Source: CBDCYH01 sp965224105
GTDB lineage: Bacteria; Bacteroidota; Rhodothermia; Rhodothermales; JABDKH01
Direction of reading: 5' to 3'
DNA: 64,000 nt
Assembly: GCA_965224105.1 (NCBI GenBank)
Contig: CBDCYH010000002.1
Location: 682,001 to 746,000 of the forward strand
The position numbers and the translations under genes are program-made. Below the pieces are notes generated by a model, which did no database searches, was not told the origin of the DNA, and saw only the letters and a program-made list of their open reading frames with translations. Below, piece after piece: positions 34,198 through 44,081 of this stretch. Every line of letters begins with the position of its first letter. Position 1 is the stretch's first letter.

Positions 34198-34773
34198 ATG
34201 AGTACGGCGGCGGCGGAGGTAACCTCCCTACTTAAAGATATCTCGAGCGGCAGGAAAGAGGCCTTCAACGAACTTTTCCCAATCGTTTACGACAAGTTGA
34301 AAGCGATTGCGCGCGGCAGGCTCAACAGGGAATCTGCGTCGGCTACGCTTGCGACCACAGATCTTGTCCACGAAGCTTACCTCAAACTTGTTCGCCACCC
34401 GGACCGCATCGATTGGCGCGACCGGAATCATTTCTACGCGGTGGTCTCGCGGGCAATGAGACAGGTTTTGATCACCAGGACGATTGCCCGTAAAACGGCC
34501 AAGCGTGGTGCAGGGGCCGAACACCTCAGCCTCGACGAAGGCATTCACATGACTGCTGAACGTGCGGACGAGCTTCTGGCAATCGACGAGGGATTGAAAA
34601 TTCTGGGCGACACGAATGAGCGTTTAGCGCAGGTGGTTGAGCTCCGATATTTCGGCGGATTCTCTATCCTCGAGTGCGCCAGTATCCTCGATGTGTCGGA
34701 GGCTACGGTCAACCGGGATTGGCGCGTGGCCAAGGCGTGGCTATTTAATTTCATTTCAGGCGATGTAGTCTGA
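34198..34773 (+). CDS. ECF-type RNA polymerase sigma factor
   Basis: 191 residues. Region 2 (AFNELFPIVYDKLKAIARGRL, TDLVHEAYLKLV) and region 4 (LAQVVELRYFGGFSIL, LDVSEATVNRDWRVAKAWL) of the small ECF group usually found beside PknB-TPR kinases. The kinase gene follows after 63 bp. The pair is a recurrent signalling unit in which the kinase presumably controls the sigma factor. Confidence 0.92.
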   Translation: MSTAAAEVTSLLKDISSGRKEAFNELFPIVYDKLKAIARGRLNRESASATLATTDLVHEAYLKLVRHPDRIDWRDRNHFYAVVSRAMRQVLITRTIARKTAKRGAGAEHLSLDEGIHMTAERADELLAIDEGLKILGDTNERLAQVVELRYFGGFSILECASILDVSEATVNRDWRVAKAWLFNFISGDVV

Positions 34774-34836
34774 TCCGTTTGCGACGTTTTTCGTGCAGTA
34801 CATTTTAGCAGGCCCCTTGACCAGGCAACTCTATAC

Positions 34837-37356
34837 ATGCCAGACTCACCGCACGACAACGACAAATCACGCGAACTTCGGCTGAAGGTGCTGGACCTGG
34901 TGGCGGAGGCAATGGAGCTGCCGAGCGAGGAACAGGAGGGTTTTGTTCGAGCAAGGGCTGGAGGAGACCAGCAGCTTTTTGATCAGGCGATGAGATTGCT
35001 GGAATCGAATTCGGATGATTTCATGCGCGAACCGGCGATGGAGTCAGCGCAAGTCCTCGACTCCATGCAACCCGACCAGTCGGTCCAACAAGAAATTCCT
35101 TCGCACGTTGGTAAGTATAAAATTGTCCGCCGGATCGGTCGGGGTGGAATGGGAGACGTGTACCTGGCGCAGCATCACGGCGAAGGCTTTTCGAAAAGGG
35201 TTGCGGTGAAGCTTGTTAGGCGCGGGATGGATAGTGAAACTATGATCAGGCGCTTTAAGCTTGAACGATTCATCCTGGGAAGCCTGAATCATCCAAACAT
35301 CGGGCGCTTTCTCGACGCTGGCACTACAAAAGACGGGCTGGCTTTCTTCGTGATGGAGTTTGTGGATGGGATTCCCATCACCACGTACTGCGACAACAAG
35401 AAGCTGAAGATCGCCGACAGGCTCACGTTGTTCGATCGAGTCTGTAGTGCGGTTCATTTTGCTCATAAGAACCTCATCGTGCACAGGGATCTCAAACCGT
35501 CCAACATTCTGGTGACTGCGGATGGGCGAGTCAAACTTCTGGACTTCGGAATTGCGAAGCTGCTGAATCCGGAGATGGCGGGTTTTACCGTTCCGCTTAC
35601 GCAGGCGTTGTCGCCGATGTTAACACCAGAGTATGCCTCACCTGAGCAAATCCGCGGTGAACCTATTTCTACTTCGACGGATGTGTATGGTCTGGGCGTG
35701 CTGTTGTATGAGCTGTTGTCTGGTCACCGTCCGTTCCGAAGCAAATCCGCGGAGGTTGCGGAAATCATACGAAGGGTCGTAGAGACGGAGCCAAGCCGTC
35801 CCAGTGCAGCCGTCCGCAATACCAACGAATACAAAAACTCTGATGGCTCGATCCAGGTCACTCGGGCGGAAACTATCAGTGCGGCTCGCTCATCCTCAGT
35901 AGAACAACTTACACGCCGGTTGGAGGGTGACCTCGACAACATTGTCCTGAAAGCATTACGAAAAGAACCGGACGAGAGGTATGCGTCTGCAGAACAATTG
36001 CGCGAAGACATCCAGCGTTTTGTGCAGGGCCAGCCGGTGAAGGCGCGCCGGGCAACGATGCGCTATCGATGGCAAAAATATTTTGCGCGCCACAAGACCG
36101 GCGTGATTACCACCGCTTGCACTGTCGCTGCCTTTCTGCTTGTAATTTCCGCCGCATTAGTCACGTTATCTCACCAACGCAACGAGGCCCGTGCTGCTCA
36201 GACACGAGCGGAAAATGTTGAACGGTTTATGGTTGGCGTTCTTGAACAGGGCAGCGAATCAGTGTACGATGCAGACCGGACCCTGGCGGCGATACAGCTG
36301 CTCGAACCGGCGCTGGAAAAGCTGGAGGAGATAGATGATGATCCGGCGTCAAAGGTGCCCATTCTGAACACCGTCGGTCTTGTATTTGCCCGCAACAACG
36401 TGCAGGAGAAAGCTATCGCTTTGCTCCGAGAAGCCCGTGCGATAGTAGAAAAAGAGGCCCTACCCCTCGTCGACGAGGCCGATTCCGAGTACGGTCTGGC
36501 TTGGGCTTTTTTTGAATCGGGGCAGTATGACTCTTCCGCTGTGCACGGCAATCGCGCCTATAACTTGTATTCTGATCACTATGGCCAACGGCACGAGCGC
36601 TCTCTGGACGCTCTTAAAATCGCCTCATGGTCTATAGGCGATAAGGAGGAAAATCCGTTTCCCTATTCCTTTGTAGTTGATGAGTACGAGGCCTTCTATG
36701 GTGCCAACAGTGTCGAACTGGCTGATTTGTTGTCAGACATTGGGCAGGGCTCAAGAAAATCGGCGGTGGCCATGTTTGAACGCGCGCTGAGCATCTTCGA
36801 AGAAACGCCAGCGGGTTTAAATCAGCATGGCGCAGCGACGACAATGGCAAACCTTGCGCTAGCAATAGAAGCTGACGATCCACCTCGCGCTCTACGATTG
36901 ACCGAAGATTCGCATCGGATAATTGCACGCTTGTCGGGTGAAAATCATCAGCATGCCCTAGCTGTACTTTCCAATTTGGGCGCGATGTATGCTGAACAGA
37001 GAATGTACGTAGAGGCCGACCGTGCGCTCACGGAAGTCCAGCAACGGCGAGACGAAAACTATCCACCGGAGATGCGCATCCACGCCTCGACCTATTTCTG
37101 GCATGGCATTGCGAAGCTCAACATTGGAGAGTGGCGCGAGGCAGAGGAGAAATTCCAAACGGTGTTAACGCTTATTCCTTTTACGCACGGGAGATACCCT
37201 GACACCGTGTTGCTCCTTTCGGAGGCGGTGGAAAAGCGGAGTGGGATGCGGGCCGCCAAAGAAATTCTGAATAAACAGCTGGACTTGATGCGTTCTGATC
37301 TGGGCACCGATCATCCGAACGTTAAAAAAATCGAACAACGCTTGAGCTCATCGTAG
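34837..37356 (+). CDS. Ser/Thr protein kinase with transmembrane segment and TPR-like C-terminus
   Basis: 839 residues. Kinase domain at ~90-400: glycine loop IGRGGMGDVY, AVKLV lysine, HRDLKPSN, DFGIAKLL and YASPEQIRGE. One membrane helix (ACTVAAFLLVISAALV) at ~425. The rest is helical TPR-like repeats that would lie outside the cytoplasm. The first 80 residues are a short helical lead (AMELPSEEQEGFVRARAG) common in this group. Partner of the ECF sigma factor directly upstream. Confidence 0.9.
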   Translation: MPDSPHDNDKSRELRLKVLDLVAEAMELPSEEQEGFVRARAGGDQQLFDQAMRLLESNSDDFMREPAMESAQVLDSMQPDQSVQQEIPSHVGKYKIVRRIGRGGMGDVYLAQHHGEGFSKRVAVKLVRRGMDSETMIRRFKLERFILGSLNHPNIGRFLDAGTTKDGLAFFVMEFVDGIPITTYCDNKKLKIADRLTLFDRVCSAVHFAHKNLIVHRDLKPSNILVTADGRVKLLDFGIAKLLNPEMAGFTVPLTQALSPMLTPEYASPEQIRGEPISTSTDVYGLGVLLYELLSGHRPFRSKSAEVAEIIRRVVETEPSRPSAAVRNTNEYKNSDGSIQVTRAETISAARSSSVEQLTRRLEGDLDNIVLKALRKEPDERYASAEQLREDIQRFVQGQPVKARRATMRYRWQKYFARHKTGVITTACTVAAFLLVISAALVTLSHQRNEARAAQTRAENVERFMVGVLEQGSESVYDADRTLAAIQLLEPALEKLEEIDDDPASKVPILNTVGLVFARNNVQEKAIALLREARAIVEKEALPLVDEADSEYGLAWAFFESGQYDSSAVHGNRAYNLYSDHYGQRHERSLDALKIASWSIGDKEENPFPYSFVVDEYEAFYGANSVELADLLSDIGQGSRKSAVAMFERALSIFEETPAGLNQHGAATTMANLALAIEADDPPRALRLTEDSHRIIARLSGENHQHALAVLSNLGAMYAEQRMYVEADRALTEVQQRRDENYPPEMRIHASTYFWHGIAKLNIGEWREAEEKFQTVLTLIPFTHGRYPDTVLLLSEAVEKRSGMRAAKEILNKQLDLMRSDLGTDHPNVKKIEQRLSSS

Positions 37357-37408
37357 CTGGTTTGGATCGACGGGTCGTTCCATCTCATCCCTGCAGAAGC
37401 TTTCGCGA

Positions 37409-37443
37409 AATAAAAAAGCCGCGACCGACAATTCGGCCGCGGC
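37409..37443 (-). terminator. rho-independent terminator for DoxX gene
   Basis: On the reverse strand: GCCGCG-G-CCG, loop AATTGT, CGG-T-CGCGGC, then TTTTTTATTT. Stem has one internal mismatch. It starts about 24 bp after the DoxX stop. Confidence 0.75.
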
Positions 37444-37466
37444 AAATCCAATCGAGGTCGGGCGAG

Positions 37467-37844
37467 TTACTTGCCGTTACCCACGAGGAAGAAATACAAA
37501 CCGGTGAGCATGAGCGTGAACTGGAATTCAAAACCCATGTTGCCAACCGAATTCCAGCCGTGCTCCAGATGTACCATGAAAATGGCACCGATCATGATTA
37601 CGGCCAACGCAATTCCTGCAAGGCGAGTCATCCAGTCTTTCGACACCGCTCCCAGCAAAATGAGGATTGCAGCGCCCACCTCGACTGCGGCCAGTATTCC
37701 GATCATCGCGACGGGCATACCCATCATTTCGGATAATCCGTCGAGGTTGCCAAATTTGGTGCTGCCGTGATACAGAAACACGCTGGCGAGCCCGAGGCGC
37801 AATAGCCAATGGGCATGTGGGGCGAAGTTTTTCAAAGCGTCCAT
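37467..37844 (-). CDS. DoxX family membrane protein
   Basis: 125 residues from MDALKNFAPHA (37844), preceded by CAGGAG at ideal spacing; the longer open frame to 37976 lacks support. Four membrane helices with the family motif RLGLASVFLYHGSTKF, and HLEHGWNSVG between helices 3 and 4. DoxX proteins are linked to redox or sulfur metabolism; the exact role is not known. Confidence 0.9.
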   Translation of the reverse strand: MDALKNFAPHAHWLLRLGLASVFLYHGSTKFGNLDGLSEMMGMPVAMIGILAAVEVGAAILILLGAVSKDWMTRLAGIALAVIMIGAIFMVHLEHGWNSVGNMGFEFQFTLMLTGLYFFLVGNGK

Positions 37845-38084
37845 TCTTTTCTCCTGATTGTTATGGATGGGAGCTTGGCTGCATTTCGCACCTTGCTCCA
37901 AGTACGACGGCTTTAAGTGTACTACAGAGCCGTCCTTGTTACAAGAAAAGGTGCTAGAAAAGGCTAAATCAGGCATCCTTTACCCTCCTTTCTGGCTTTT
38001 TTTGCCTGATGCTATAAAAAGTGCAACCTGCTGCAACTATCTCTCGTACCATGCTGCATTCATAGCACTTTGTATCCCGATCCC

Positions 38085-39233
38085 ATGAAAATTGCTTCTG
38101 CCTTCCTCCTAACAGCCGCACTTCTCACCGGCACCTCCGCCGCCCAACTCACCGGTACATGGACTGCCGACCTGGACGCGGTCGAGTGGCACGACGGCAA
38201 GTTCGACAAAGACTATATGCACCTTGATCTCCGTAGGGAAACGCTGCACGGAATACATTCGAACGGGTTCAAGCTGAAACTCAACGAGCTTTCGGGATTT
38301 CCGCTGTCGAGATCCCACTCTGGCAAAACTCAGGTGGAGTTTGAGCTCGCGCGGGAGGCCGGCACGTTTTCGTTCGAAGGGATGTTCATTGACTCAGACG
38401 GAGCCGGGCACTTCTCGTTTGATCGCAATCCAAATTACATCCAGGCAATGGCACGCCTCGGATATTCTGACATAAGCGACGAGAAGGTTTTTATCCTCGC
38501 CACGCAGGACGTAACAACCGAGTGGGTTCGCAATGTACATGACCTTGGATATGATAAGATCGGATTGAACACGCTGGTATCTTTTGCCATCCATGGAATA
38601 GGTCCTGATTACATTCGCTCGCTGGCAGCGGTTGGCTATTCTGGCGTTCCGGCAAACAGACTAAAGTCCATGCGGATTCACGGTGTTTCCAGCGACTACA
38701 TCACCAAACTAAACGACCGCGGGTTTACAGGTCTTGAACCCAAAGACCTCATCAGCATGCGCATCCATGGTGTCGACCCTGATCTCATCGACGGTTTGAA
38801 AGACCTTGGTTACCAAAATATCCGTGCAAAGCAACTCGTTTCCATGTCGATCCACGGAGTATCTCCCGAGTTTATCGGCGACCTTGCGGACCTTGGCTAT
38901 TCTGATGTAACACCACAAAAACTCACCTCCATGCGGATACATGGAGTGTCCACCGGTTTCATCCGCGAGCTCGACAAACTGGGTTACAAAAACGTGCGAG
39001 TGCAGGACTTAACGTCCATGAAAATCCACGGAGTCTCAACGAGTTTCATTGCAGACCTGAATGAACTTGGATACTCCGACATTCCCGTCAAAGATCTGAT
39101 TCAGATGCGGATTCACGGAGTGAGCGCCAGCTTTGTGAAACGGGCGGTCGACTCTGGACACAAGCCATCGATAAAGAAGCTTGTGCAAATGAAAATCCAC
39201 GGTCGCAGCCCAGAGCTAGCTAAAAGCAACTAA
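38085..39233 (+). CDS. exported repeat protein with nine ~29-residue IHGV repeats
   Basis: About 382 residues from MKIASAFLL (38085); an in-frame TTG at 38070 is possible. Signal peptide ends TSAAQ. A ~110-residue N-terminal beta domain (LTGTWTADL, FSFEGMFIDSDG) is followed by nine repeats of the form YI..L..LGY..I....L.SMRIHGVS. The unit is 28-30 residues and the copies differ in DNA sequence, so the array is old. Similar repeats occur after M56 peptidase domains in other phyla; no peptidase is here. Probably a periplasmic or surface scaffold. Overlaps the convergent aminopeptidase gene by 4 bp. Confidence 0.75.
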   Translation: MKIASAFLLTAALLTGTSAAQLTGTWTADLDAVEWHDGKFDKDYMHLDLRRETLHGIHSNGFKLKLNELSGFPLSRSHSGKTQVEFELAREAGTFSFEGMFIDSDGAGHFSFDRNPNYIQAMARLGYSDISDEKVFILATQDVTTEWVRNVHDLGYDKIGLNTLVSFAIHGIGPDYIRSLAAVGYSGVPANRLKSMRIHGVSSDYITKLNDRGFTGLEPKDLISMRIHGVDPDLIDGLKDLGYQNIRAKQLVSMSIHGVSPEFIGDLADLGYSDVTPQKLTSMRIHGVSTGFIRELDKLGYKNVRVQDLTSMKIHGVSTSFIADLNELGYSDIPVKDLIQMRIHGVSASFVKRAVDSGHKPSIKKLVQMKIHGRSPELAKSN

Positions 39234-40861
39234 CGCCTGGTGAATGACACATTGGCAAGCGCCCACGTGTCAGGATCGATAACCACCCGCACCGGAGCAT
39301 CATCAGATGGAATAGAAAACGTTTGGGTTTTTCGATTGAGGTCTATGGTGCTCACTACCGGTGCATCCGATTCGTTCGCATAAATCCCGACCTGAATCGG
39401 CATTGCAAAGGTTGCAGCTGTCTGCTGGGACAACGTCACCGTTACCTCCTTCGCTCGCGAATCATACGTCCAATCACCTTCAAGCTCCATCATACCCCCA
39501 CGTCGCAGCCACTGGTTAAAAAAACCGTCGAGTTCACGACCAGAAGCTTCTTCCATATGCCGCATAAAATCGGCGGTGGATGCATTTCGGTCCTGGTATT
39601 CGGCATAGTAGGTTTGGATACCCTTCCACCAGGCATCATCCCCCACAAGACCTCGCAACATATGCAGGGTCCACGCTCCTTTCTGATAGGTCTGCCCGGT
39701 CGTGACCTTGGTCATGTCTGTTAGGTTGTCGTGGACAATCTTGTAGTCCGGATTATCCTTGTTGAAGTTTTTAATCCGCTCTTTGCTGCTTTTTAGTCCA
39801 CGCACAAACGCGTCGCGGCCGTACGCGTGCTCGATAAACAGGAGCGTGAAATACGTGGCAAACCCTTCACTTAGCCACACATCATTCCAGTCGTACTCGG
39901 TAACTGAATTTCCAAACCACTGGTGTGCAACTTCGTGTATGATAACGTTGCGCCAACGCTCACTCCTTTCTCCCGTTACGGATCGATCGCCGTAGAAGAT
40001 TGCTGTCGCTGCCTCCATTCCCCCACCCACACTATTCGACTGTATGTTTGCAAGCTTTTCGTATGAAAAGGGGCCAACCATATCGGAGTAAAACTCCATC
40101 GCTGCCTTTGTAGGCACTGCAAAATCATAAAACCCCGCATCGCGGTCCTGGTAGTACACCCAGGTTTGAATATCTTTTCCCTGGAAGTCATCCACATATT
40201 GCACCGCAAATCGCGCTACTCCCAGCGCATACAGCCATGTCGCAATCGGGACTGACTGACGCCAATGTGTGAGCCGCGTGCCATCGCCAAGGTCGGTCTT
40301 CTCCACCAGCAAACCGTTGGATACTACCTGGTAGTGGTCAGGCGCAGTTACTATAAACTCGCATGTGGCCTTGTCGTAAGGGTGGTCGATGAGCGGAAGC
40401 CAGTGACGCGCGCGGTTCGGCCAGTTGTCGCTGAAGAATGTGCGATCACCGTGCTTGTTATCACCAATGATAAAACCTGTCGCGGGGATGCCTGAATACT
40501 CAACACGGATGATGTGCCGCGCACCAGCCTCGGAGACCTTTGGTAAAGCCACCATGAGGACTTCCCCCTCGTGCGTATACTCGGTGGGTACTCCATCGAA
40601 GGTAACCAACTTCACATTCATGCCCCTCCCGTCGAGCGAATCGGTGGCCTGTATCAGGTCGAGCCGCACGCTGGTTATTCCGGCCGTTCGGAATCGCAGG
40701 TCAAGATCTGCAGCCGCGTCGATCACATCTGTCTCATCGCTTAGCTGGATGGCAAACGTGTAGTTTAGCGCGTCGATATTTTTATTCTTTGGGTAGTCGT
40801 CGGGTACGGCAACGGCGAACCGAGTCACAAAAAGGAGTAGGAGGAATGATGCGGGTTTCAT
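39230..40861 (-). CDS. M1 family metallo-aminopeptidase, exported
   Basis: 543 residues from MKPASFLLL (40861); signal peptide ends AVA. Domains: N-terminal beta saddle, then the gluzincin core with GGGMEAATAIF (GxMEN-like), HEVAHQWFG (zinc His pair and catalytic Glu) and LSEGFATYF (third ligand Glu). Short C-terminal beta segment instead of the long helical domain of PepN, as in bacterial exported M1 enzymes. It would trim N-terminal residues from peptides outside the cytoplasm. Confidence 0.92.
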   Translation of the reverse strand: MKPASFLLLLFVTRFAVAVPDDYPKNKNIDALNYTFAIQLSDETDVIDAAADLDLRFRTAGITSVRLDLIQATDSLDGRGMNVKLVTFDGVPTEYTHEGEVLMVALPKVSEAGARHIIRVEYSGIPATGFIIGDNKHGDRTFFSDNWPNRARHWLPLIDHPYDKATCEFIVTAPDHYQVVSNGLLVEKTDLGDGTRLTHWRQSVPIATWLYALGVARFAVQYVDDFQGKDIQTWVYYQDRDAGFYDFAVPTKAAMEFYSDMVGPFSYEKLANIQSNSVGGGMEAATAIFYGDRSVTGERSERWRNVIIHEVAHQWFGNSVTEYDWNDVWLSEGFATYFTLLFIEHAYGRDAFVRGLKSSKERIKNFNKDNPDYKIVHDNLTDMTKVTTGQTYQKGAWTLHMLRGLVGDDAWWKGIQTYYAEYQDRNASTADFMRHMEEASGRELDGFFNQWLRRGGMMELEGDWTYDSRAKEVTVTLSQQTAATFAMPIQVGIYANESDAPVVSTIDLNRKTQTFSIPSDDAPVRVVIDPDTWALANVSFTRR

Positions 40862-40968
40862 ATCGAATCGGATGTGGTGGATGGCCACAATATAAGATGG
40901 ACGCACAACGAAGACAGTCAGGAATGTCACCATTCCTTGTTACATTGCATCAGCATACCAATTCACCT

Positions 40969-42900
40969 ATGCGGACTAATCGATTTCACACGGGCTGCGT
41001 GCTTGTGTTGCTGCTCGCGATCTCACAGCCTTCGTCCGGGCAGGACGTTTGGCTCATGAAGGGCCACGATGCCCGGCGGACGGGCCAGAGTGGTTCCTAT
41101 GGTCCTCTTTCTGTCGACAATCAGGCCACCTGGGTGGGACAGGAGCCGGGGGCATTTGTGATCAACATAGGAGCATCTGTGACGCGAGATGCCGTCTACT
41201 ACGGATCGTGGGGGCTCTTGCGGAAGCGATCCAACGAGAGTGTTTTGAATTGGGATAAATCGGATGGGCAAGTTTTTGCGCGGCGATTGCTTACGGGAAT
41301 CAGAAAATGGGGTGGACCGGCCGAGCTCGACATCGTAAACCGGTGCTACGACCTGCCATCTCGGGAACGAGACGGGAACGACATTATCTGGTGTGGATTC
41401 GGCAACGAATACCATGTAACATTTTACAACGGCACGGTAGAGGGCCAGGCGGCGATTGACACCACATTGGAGCGGGCGTTCTTCGGGCGCGGTGACGGAA
41501 GATTGTTTTCCATTAACACAGACGATGGTACAATCGATTGGCGGTATCAAACTTTCAACCCGCAGTTTGTGGACGACCCTGACGGCGGCGGCGAGATCGT
41601 TTCATCCCCCTTGCTCGTTGGCAACCAGCTCTACTTTGGGACTTGGGGCGAGGGGTCGTATGAGACGAACGCGATGTACTCAGTCGACCTGTCCGGAAAT
41701 CTGATGTGGCGTTTCCCGTCGGACTCATCTCTGGCGCACAGGCTTTTTGCTTCAGCGGCGGCGAGTCCGGACGAATCAACCATTTACATCTCCACCTTCA
41801 CCGCGGATCAGGACAGCTTGCCGGGATACTTGTACGCGTTCAATGCGGAGCCGCGGTCTGGAGGTTCGGATGCGGAGCGACTGAAGTGGAAACTTCAACT
41901 GGGAACTCCGTCCGCGCTTGTGCAGACTACTACGCTGGCGGTTGGTAGCGACGGCACCGTTTACGTTGGTGGATTGCGTAACGCCAATGGCGGCATCGTA
42001 CCCACGGTCGCGGCAGTTCGCGATGATGGAAGCCAGGGGTCTTTCGTGTGGGATTCGGATTATGTCGACCTGGTGGATGGATCTCACCTTGTGTTGGGGA
42101 TTGCGTTGCGTGAGGTCGGCGGAGAATCTGTCCGCGGATACATCACTACCGCGAACATCGGCGGTCCGTTATGGAACGGCAAAGAGGAAGGTGAACTGTA
42201 CGCCCTGGACCTGCAAACTGGCGCCGTTCTTGGCAATTATGATCCTTCTGATGATGTGCCCGCAGCGGTTGGCGGTGTAACTTCCCCGGCGATCGGTGCC
42301 GATGGGGTTGTTTACTTCGGCGTTCGCGGCAGGTACGGAAACAATGCAGTAAACGGCCACTACTTTGGCGTAACGTTTGACGAAGGCGCCGGCGCGTTTA
42401 CCCGGTTGTGGAATTACGAAGTGGACGGGCATATTGAATGGAATCATCCCGCACTTGGCCCACGCGGGGCTTTGTATGGTGGGAGTTCGCCAGGCGGCTC
42501 TGGATCACCCATCGCTAGCCAGACACACGAAGAAGGAACAATTCCGGACGGATCTACCCCCAACTTCTACCGCATCGGAGGCCCCACATCTGTTTCTGTG
42601 GAGAAGACTTTAGCACCGGCCGAGCTAAACCTGAACGTTTTCCCAAATCCCGCCGCGGCTGCACCAACCCTGATCGTCGACGGCGCAGTTGCTGGGTCTC
42701 TAGTCATTGAAGTCATCGACGTGCTCGGGCGCTCTGTCTTTAGGACAACGAGTCGGTCCGAGCGGAAGCGCACGGTAGTCGATCTGGGCGCTGGTCATAG
42801 GAAACGCAAATTGCCACCCGGTTTTTACACGGTGATTGTGAGCGGGAGCCAAAGGAGTGCGCTGGTCTCCCGGGCGGTCACTCATTTCATCCAGTTGTAG
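40969..42900 (+). CDS. secreted PQQ/BamB-like propeller protein with type IX sorting domain
   Basis: 643 residues from MRTNRFHTG (40969), followed at once by a signal peptide ending SSGQD; the frame opens earlier over the aminopeptidase promoter. Mature N-terminus WLMKGHDARRTGQS is typical of PQQ-like propellers. Blades include GRLFSINTDDGTIDWRY, NAMYSVDLSGNLMWRF and GELYALDLQTG. A sorting domain closes the protein (VFPNPAAAAPTL, VIDVLGRSVF, LPPGFYTVIV). No dehydrogenase catalytic residues are evident. Divergent from the aminopeptidase gene. Confidence 0.85.
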   Translation: MRTNRFHTGCVLVLLLAISQPSSGQDVWLMKGHDARRTGQSGSYGPLSVDNQATWVGQEPGAFVINIGASVTRDAVYYGSWGLLRKRSNESVLNWDKSDGQVFARRLLTGIRKWGGPAELDIVNRCYDLPSRERDGNDIIWCGFGNEYHVTFYNGTVEGQAAIDTTLERAFFGRGDGRLFSINTDDGTIDWRYQTFNPQFVDDPDGGGEIVSSPLLVGNQLYFGTWGEGSYETNAMYSVDLSGNLMWRFPSDSSLAHRLFASAAASPDESTIYISTFTADQDSLPGYLYAFNAEPRSGGSDAERLKWKLQLGTPSALVQTTTLAVGSDGTVYVGGLRNANGGIVPTVAAVRDDGSQGSFVWDSDYVDLVDGSHLVLGIALREVGGESVRGYITTANIGGPLWNGKEEGELYALDLQTGAVLGNYDPSDDVPAAVGGVTSPAIGADGVVYFGVRGRYGNNAVNGHYFGVTFDEGAGAFTRLWNYEVDGHIEWNHPALGPRGALYGGSSPGGSGSPIASQTHEEGTIPDGSTPNFYRIGGPTSVSVEKTLAPAELNLNVFPNPAAAAPTLIVDGAVAGSLVIEVIDVLGRSVFRTTSRSERKRTVVDLGAGHRKRKLPPGFYTVIVSGSQRSALVSRAVTHFIQL

Positions 42901-42949
42901 ATAGCTACAAAGTTATAATTGCCACCAAGAATGGGGCTTTTTGCAGCTT

Positions 42950-42983
42950 TTTGACTATTCATGGCACGAATCTGTTATTTTTC
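42950..42983 (+). promoter_or_regulatory. candidate Bacteroidota-type promoter
   Basis: TTTG (-33) at 42950-42953 and TATTTTTC (-7, close to TAnnTTTG) at 42976-42983, 22 bp apart, about 80 bp before the lipoprotein start at 43067. Confidence 0.4.
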
Positions 42984-43066
42984 CGCATTCTTTAGCAGAT
43001 AGAGGTGTGTTGCGAAAATTCTGTCGCAACCGGAGTAGCAAATCCACTTAACAATTCAGGAAACAA

Positions 43067-43972
43067 ATGAAATTATTTAGACCCTCGTTGCTGGTGCTGG
43101 CAGTCACGATTCTCGCCCTCGCGGGATGTGACTCCACAGCCCCCGGCCCGGTCCTAACCGATACCCAGGAGCCAAGTGCAGCGGTTACGGACATGTCAAC
43201 AGCAATGGACTACACAGCCTATCTGAAGGCTGGCGTGTTCACCGTTTGTAAGGAAGCGGCAGACGATCCAGGCATGGATTTTCAGTTTGACGTAACTGCG
43301 AAAAGAGTTGTCGGACCGGCGGAAACAATTTACGATCCTTACTACATCGGCCATCTTGAATGTGTAGATGTTCATACGCAGGGCCCCGACGTGTTCAATG
43401 CAGACATTGTTACAATAACAGAAGTGGTCCCTGACGGCTGGGTATTGGACGGAATTAAAATCTATAGTCTAGATATCACAACCGGTGGGACAGAAATAAC
43501 TACGCACGACGAAGTAGGCCCAACGATTGTAGGCTCAGTCGAAAATCGAAAATTGGGTTGCCTTGCGGTATACAAGAATTCCAAGATCGGCGGTGGAGAA
43601 GGATGCACACCCGGTGCATGGAAAAATCGGCTTCTAAGGATTGGCGCTTGGGGAAAAACCGCGTACAGTCCTGGTGATTATGTCAACGACGTCTTCAACG
43701 CACCGTCAGCATTTGATGGCACCACCCTCCTCGGGGCTCTCAAGCTTAGAGGCGGAAATTCTTTCGACGAAAAAGTTGAGATTCTGCTTAGAGCAGGGAC
43801 AGCAGCCCTCCTTAACGCTTCTCACCCAGATGTGTCTTATGATTTGAGTCCCGCTCAAGTCATAGCCGCGGTGAACAACGCAATCGCTTCTGGCGACCCG
43901 AGCGTTGTGGTAAGCGTTGCAGCTCACCTCGACGAGCTGAATAACCAGGGATGTGACATCACAGACGGATAA
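43067..43972 (+). CDS. lipoprotein with GCTPGxWKN motif
   Basis: 301 residues. Lipobox ILALAGC at the N-terminus. Residues ~60-165 form a predicted beta domain with VTITEVVPDGW. The C-terminal ~130 residues begin GEGCTPGAWKNRL and contain LLGALKLRGGN, GTAALLNASHPDVSY and LDELNNQGCDIT. This is a module common in secreted proteins of several phyla, function unknown, with two conserved Cys at its ends that may pair. A terminator follows. Confidence 0.82.
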   Translation: MKLFRPSLLVLAVTILALAGCDSTAPGPVLTDTQEPSAAVTDMSTAMDYTAYLKAGVFTVCKEAADDPGMDFQFDVTAKRVVGPAETIYDPYYIGHLECVDVHTQGPDVFNADIVTITEVVPDGWVLDGIKIYSLDITTGGTEITTHDEVGPTIVGSVENRKLGCLAVYKNSKIGGGEGCTPGAWKNRLLRIGAWGKTAYSPGDYVNDVFNAPSAFDGTTLLGALKLRGGNSFDEKVEILLRAGTAALLNASHPDVSYDLSPAQVIAAVNNAIASGDPSVVVSVAAHLDELNNQGCDITDG

Positions 43973-43998
43973 GAACACCGTCCACTTGGATCCAGAAA

Positions 43999-44025
43999 GG
44001 GGGCTCAGACCGGGCCCCCTTTTTT
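43999..44025 (+). terminator. rho-independent terminator
   Basis: Stem GGGGGC/GCCCCC with a 9-nt loop followed by six T, 27 bp after the lipoprotein stop. Confidence 0.85.
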
Positions 44026-44081
44026 GTGCATCGGATTTCCAGACATTGTAGTTTCGGGCAGTCTTCCTATGCACCGAATTT

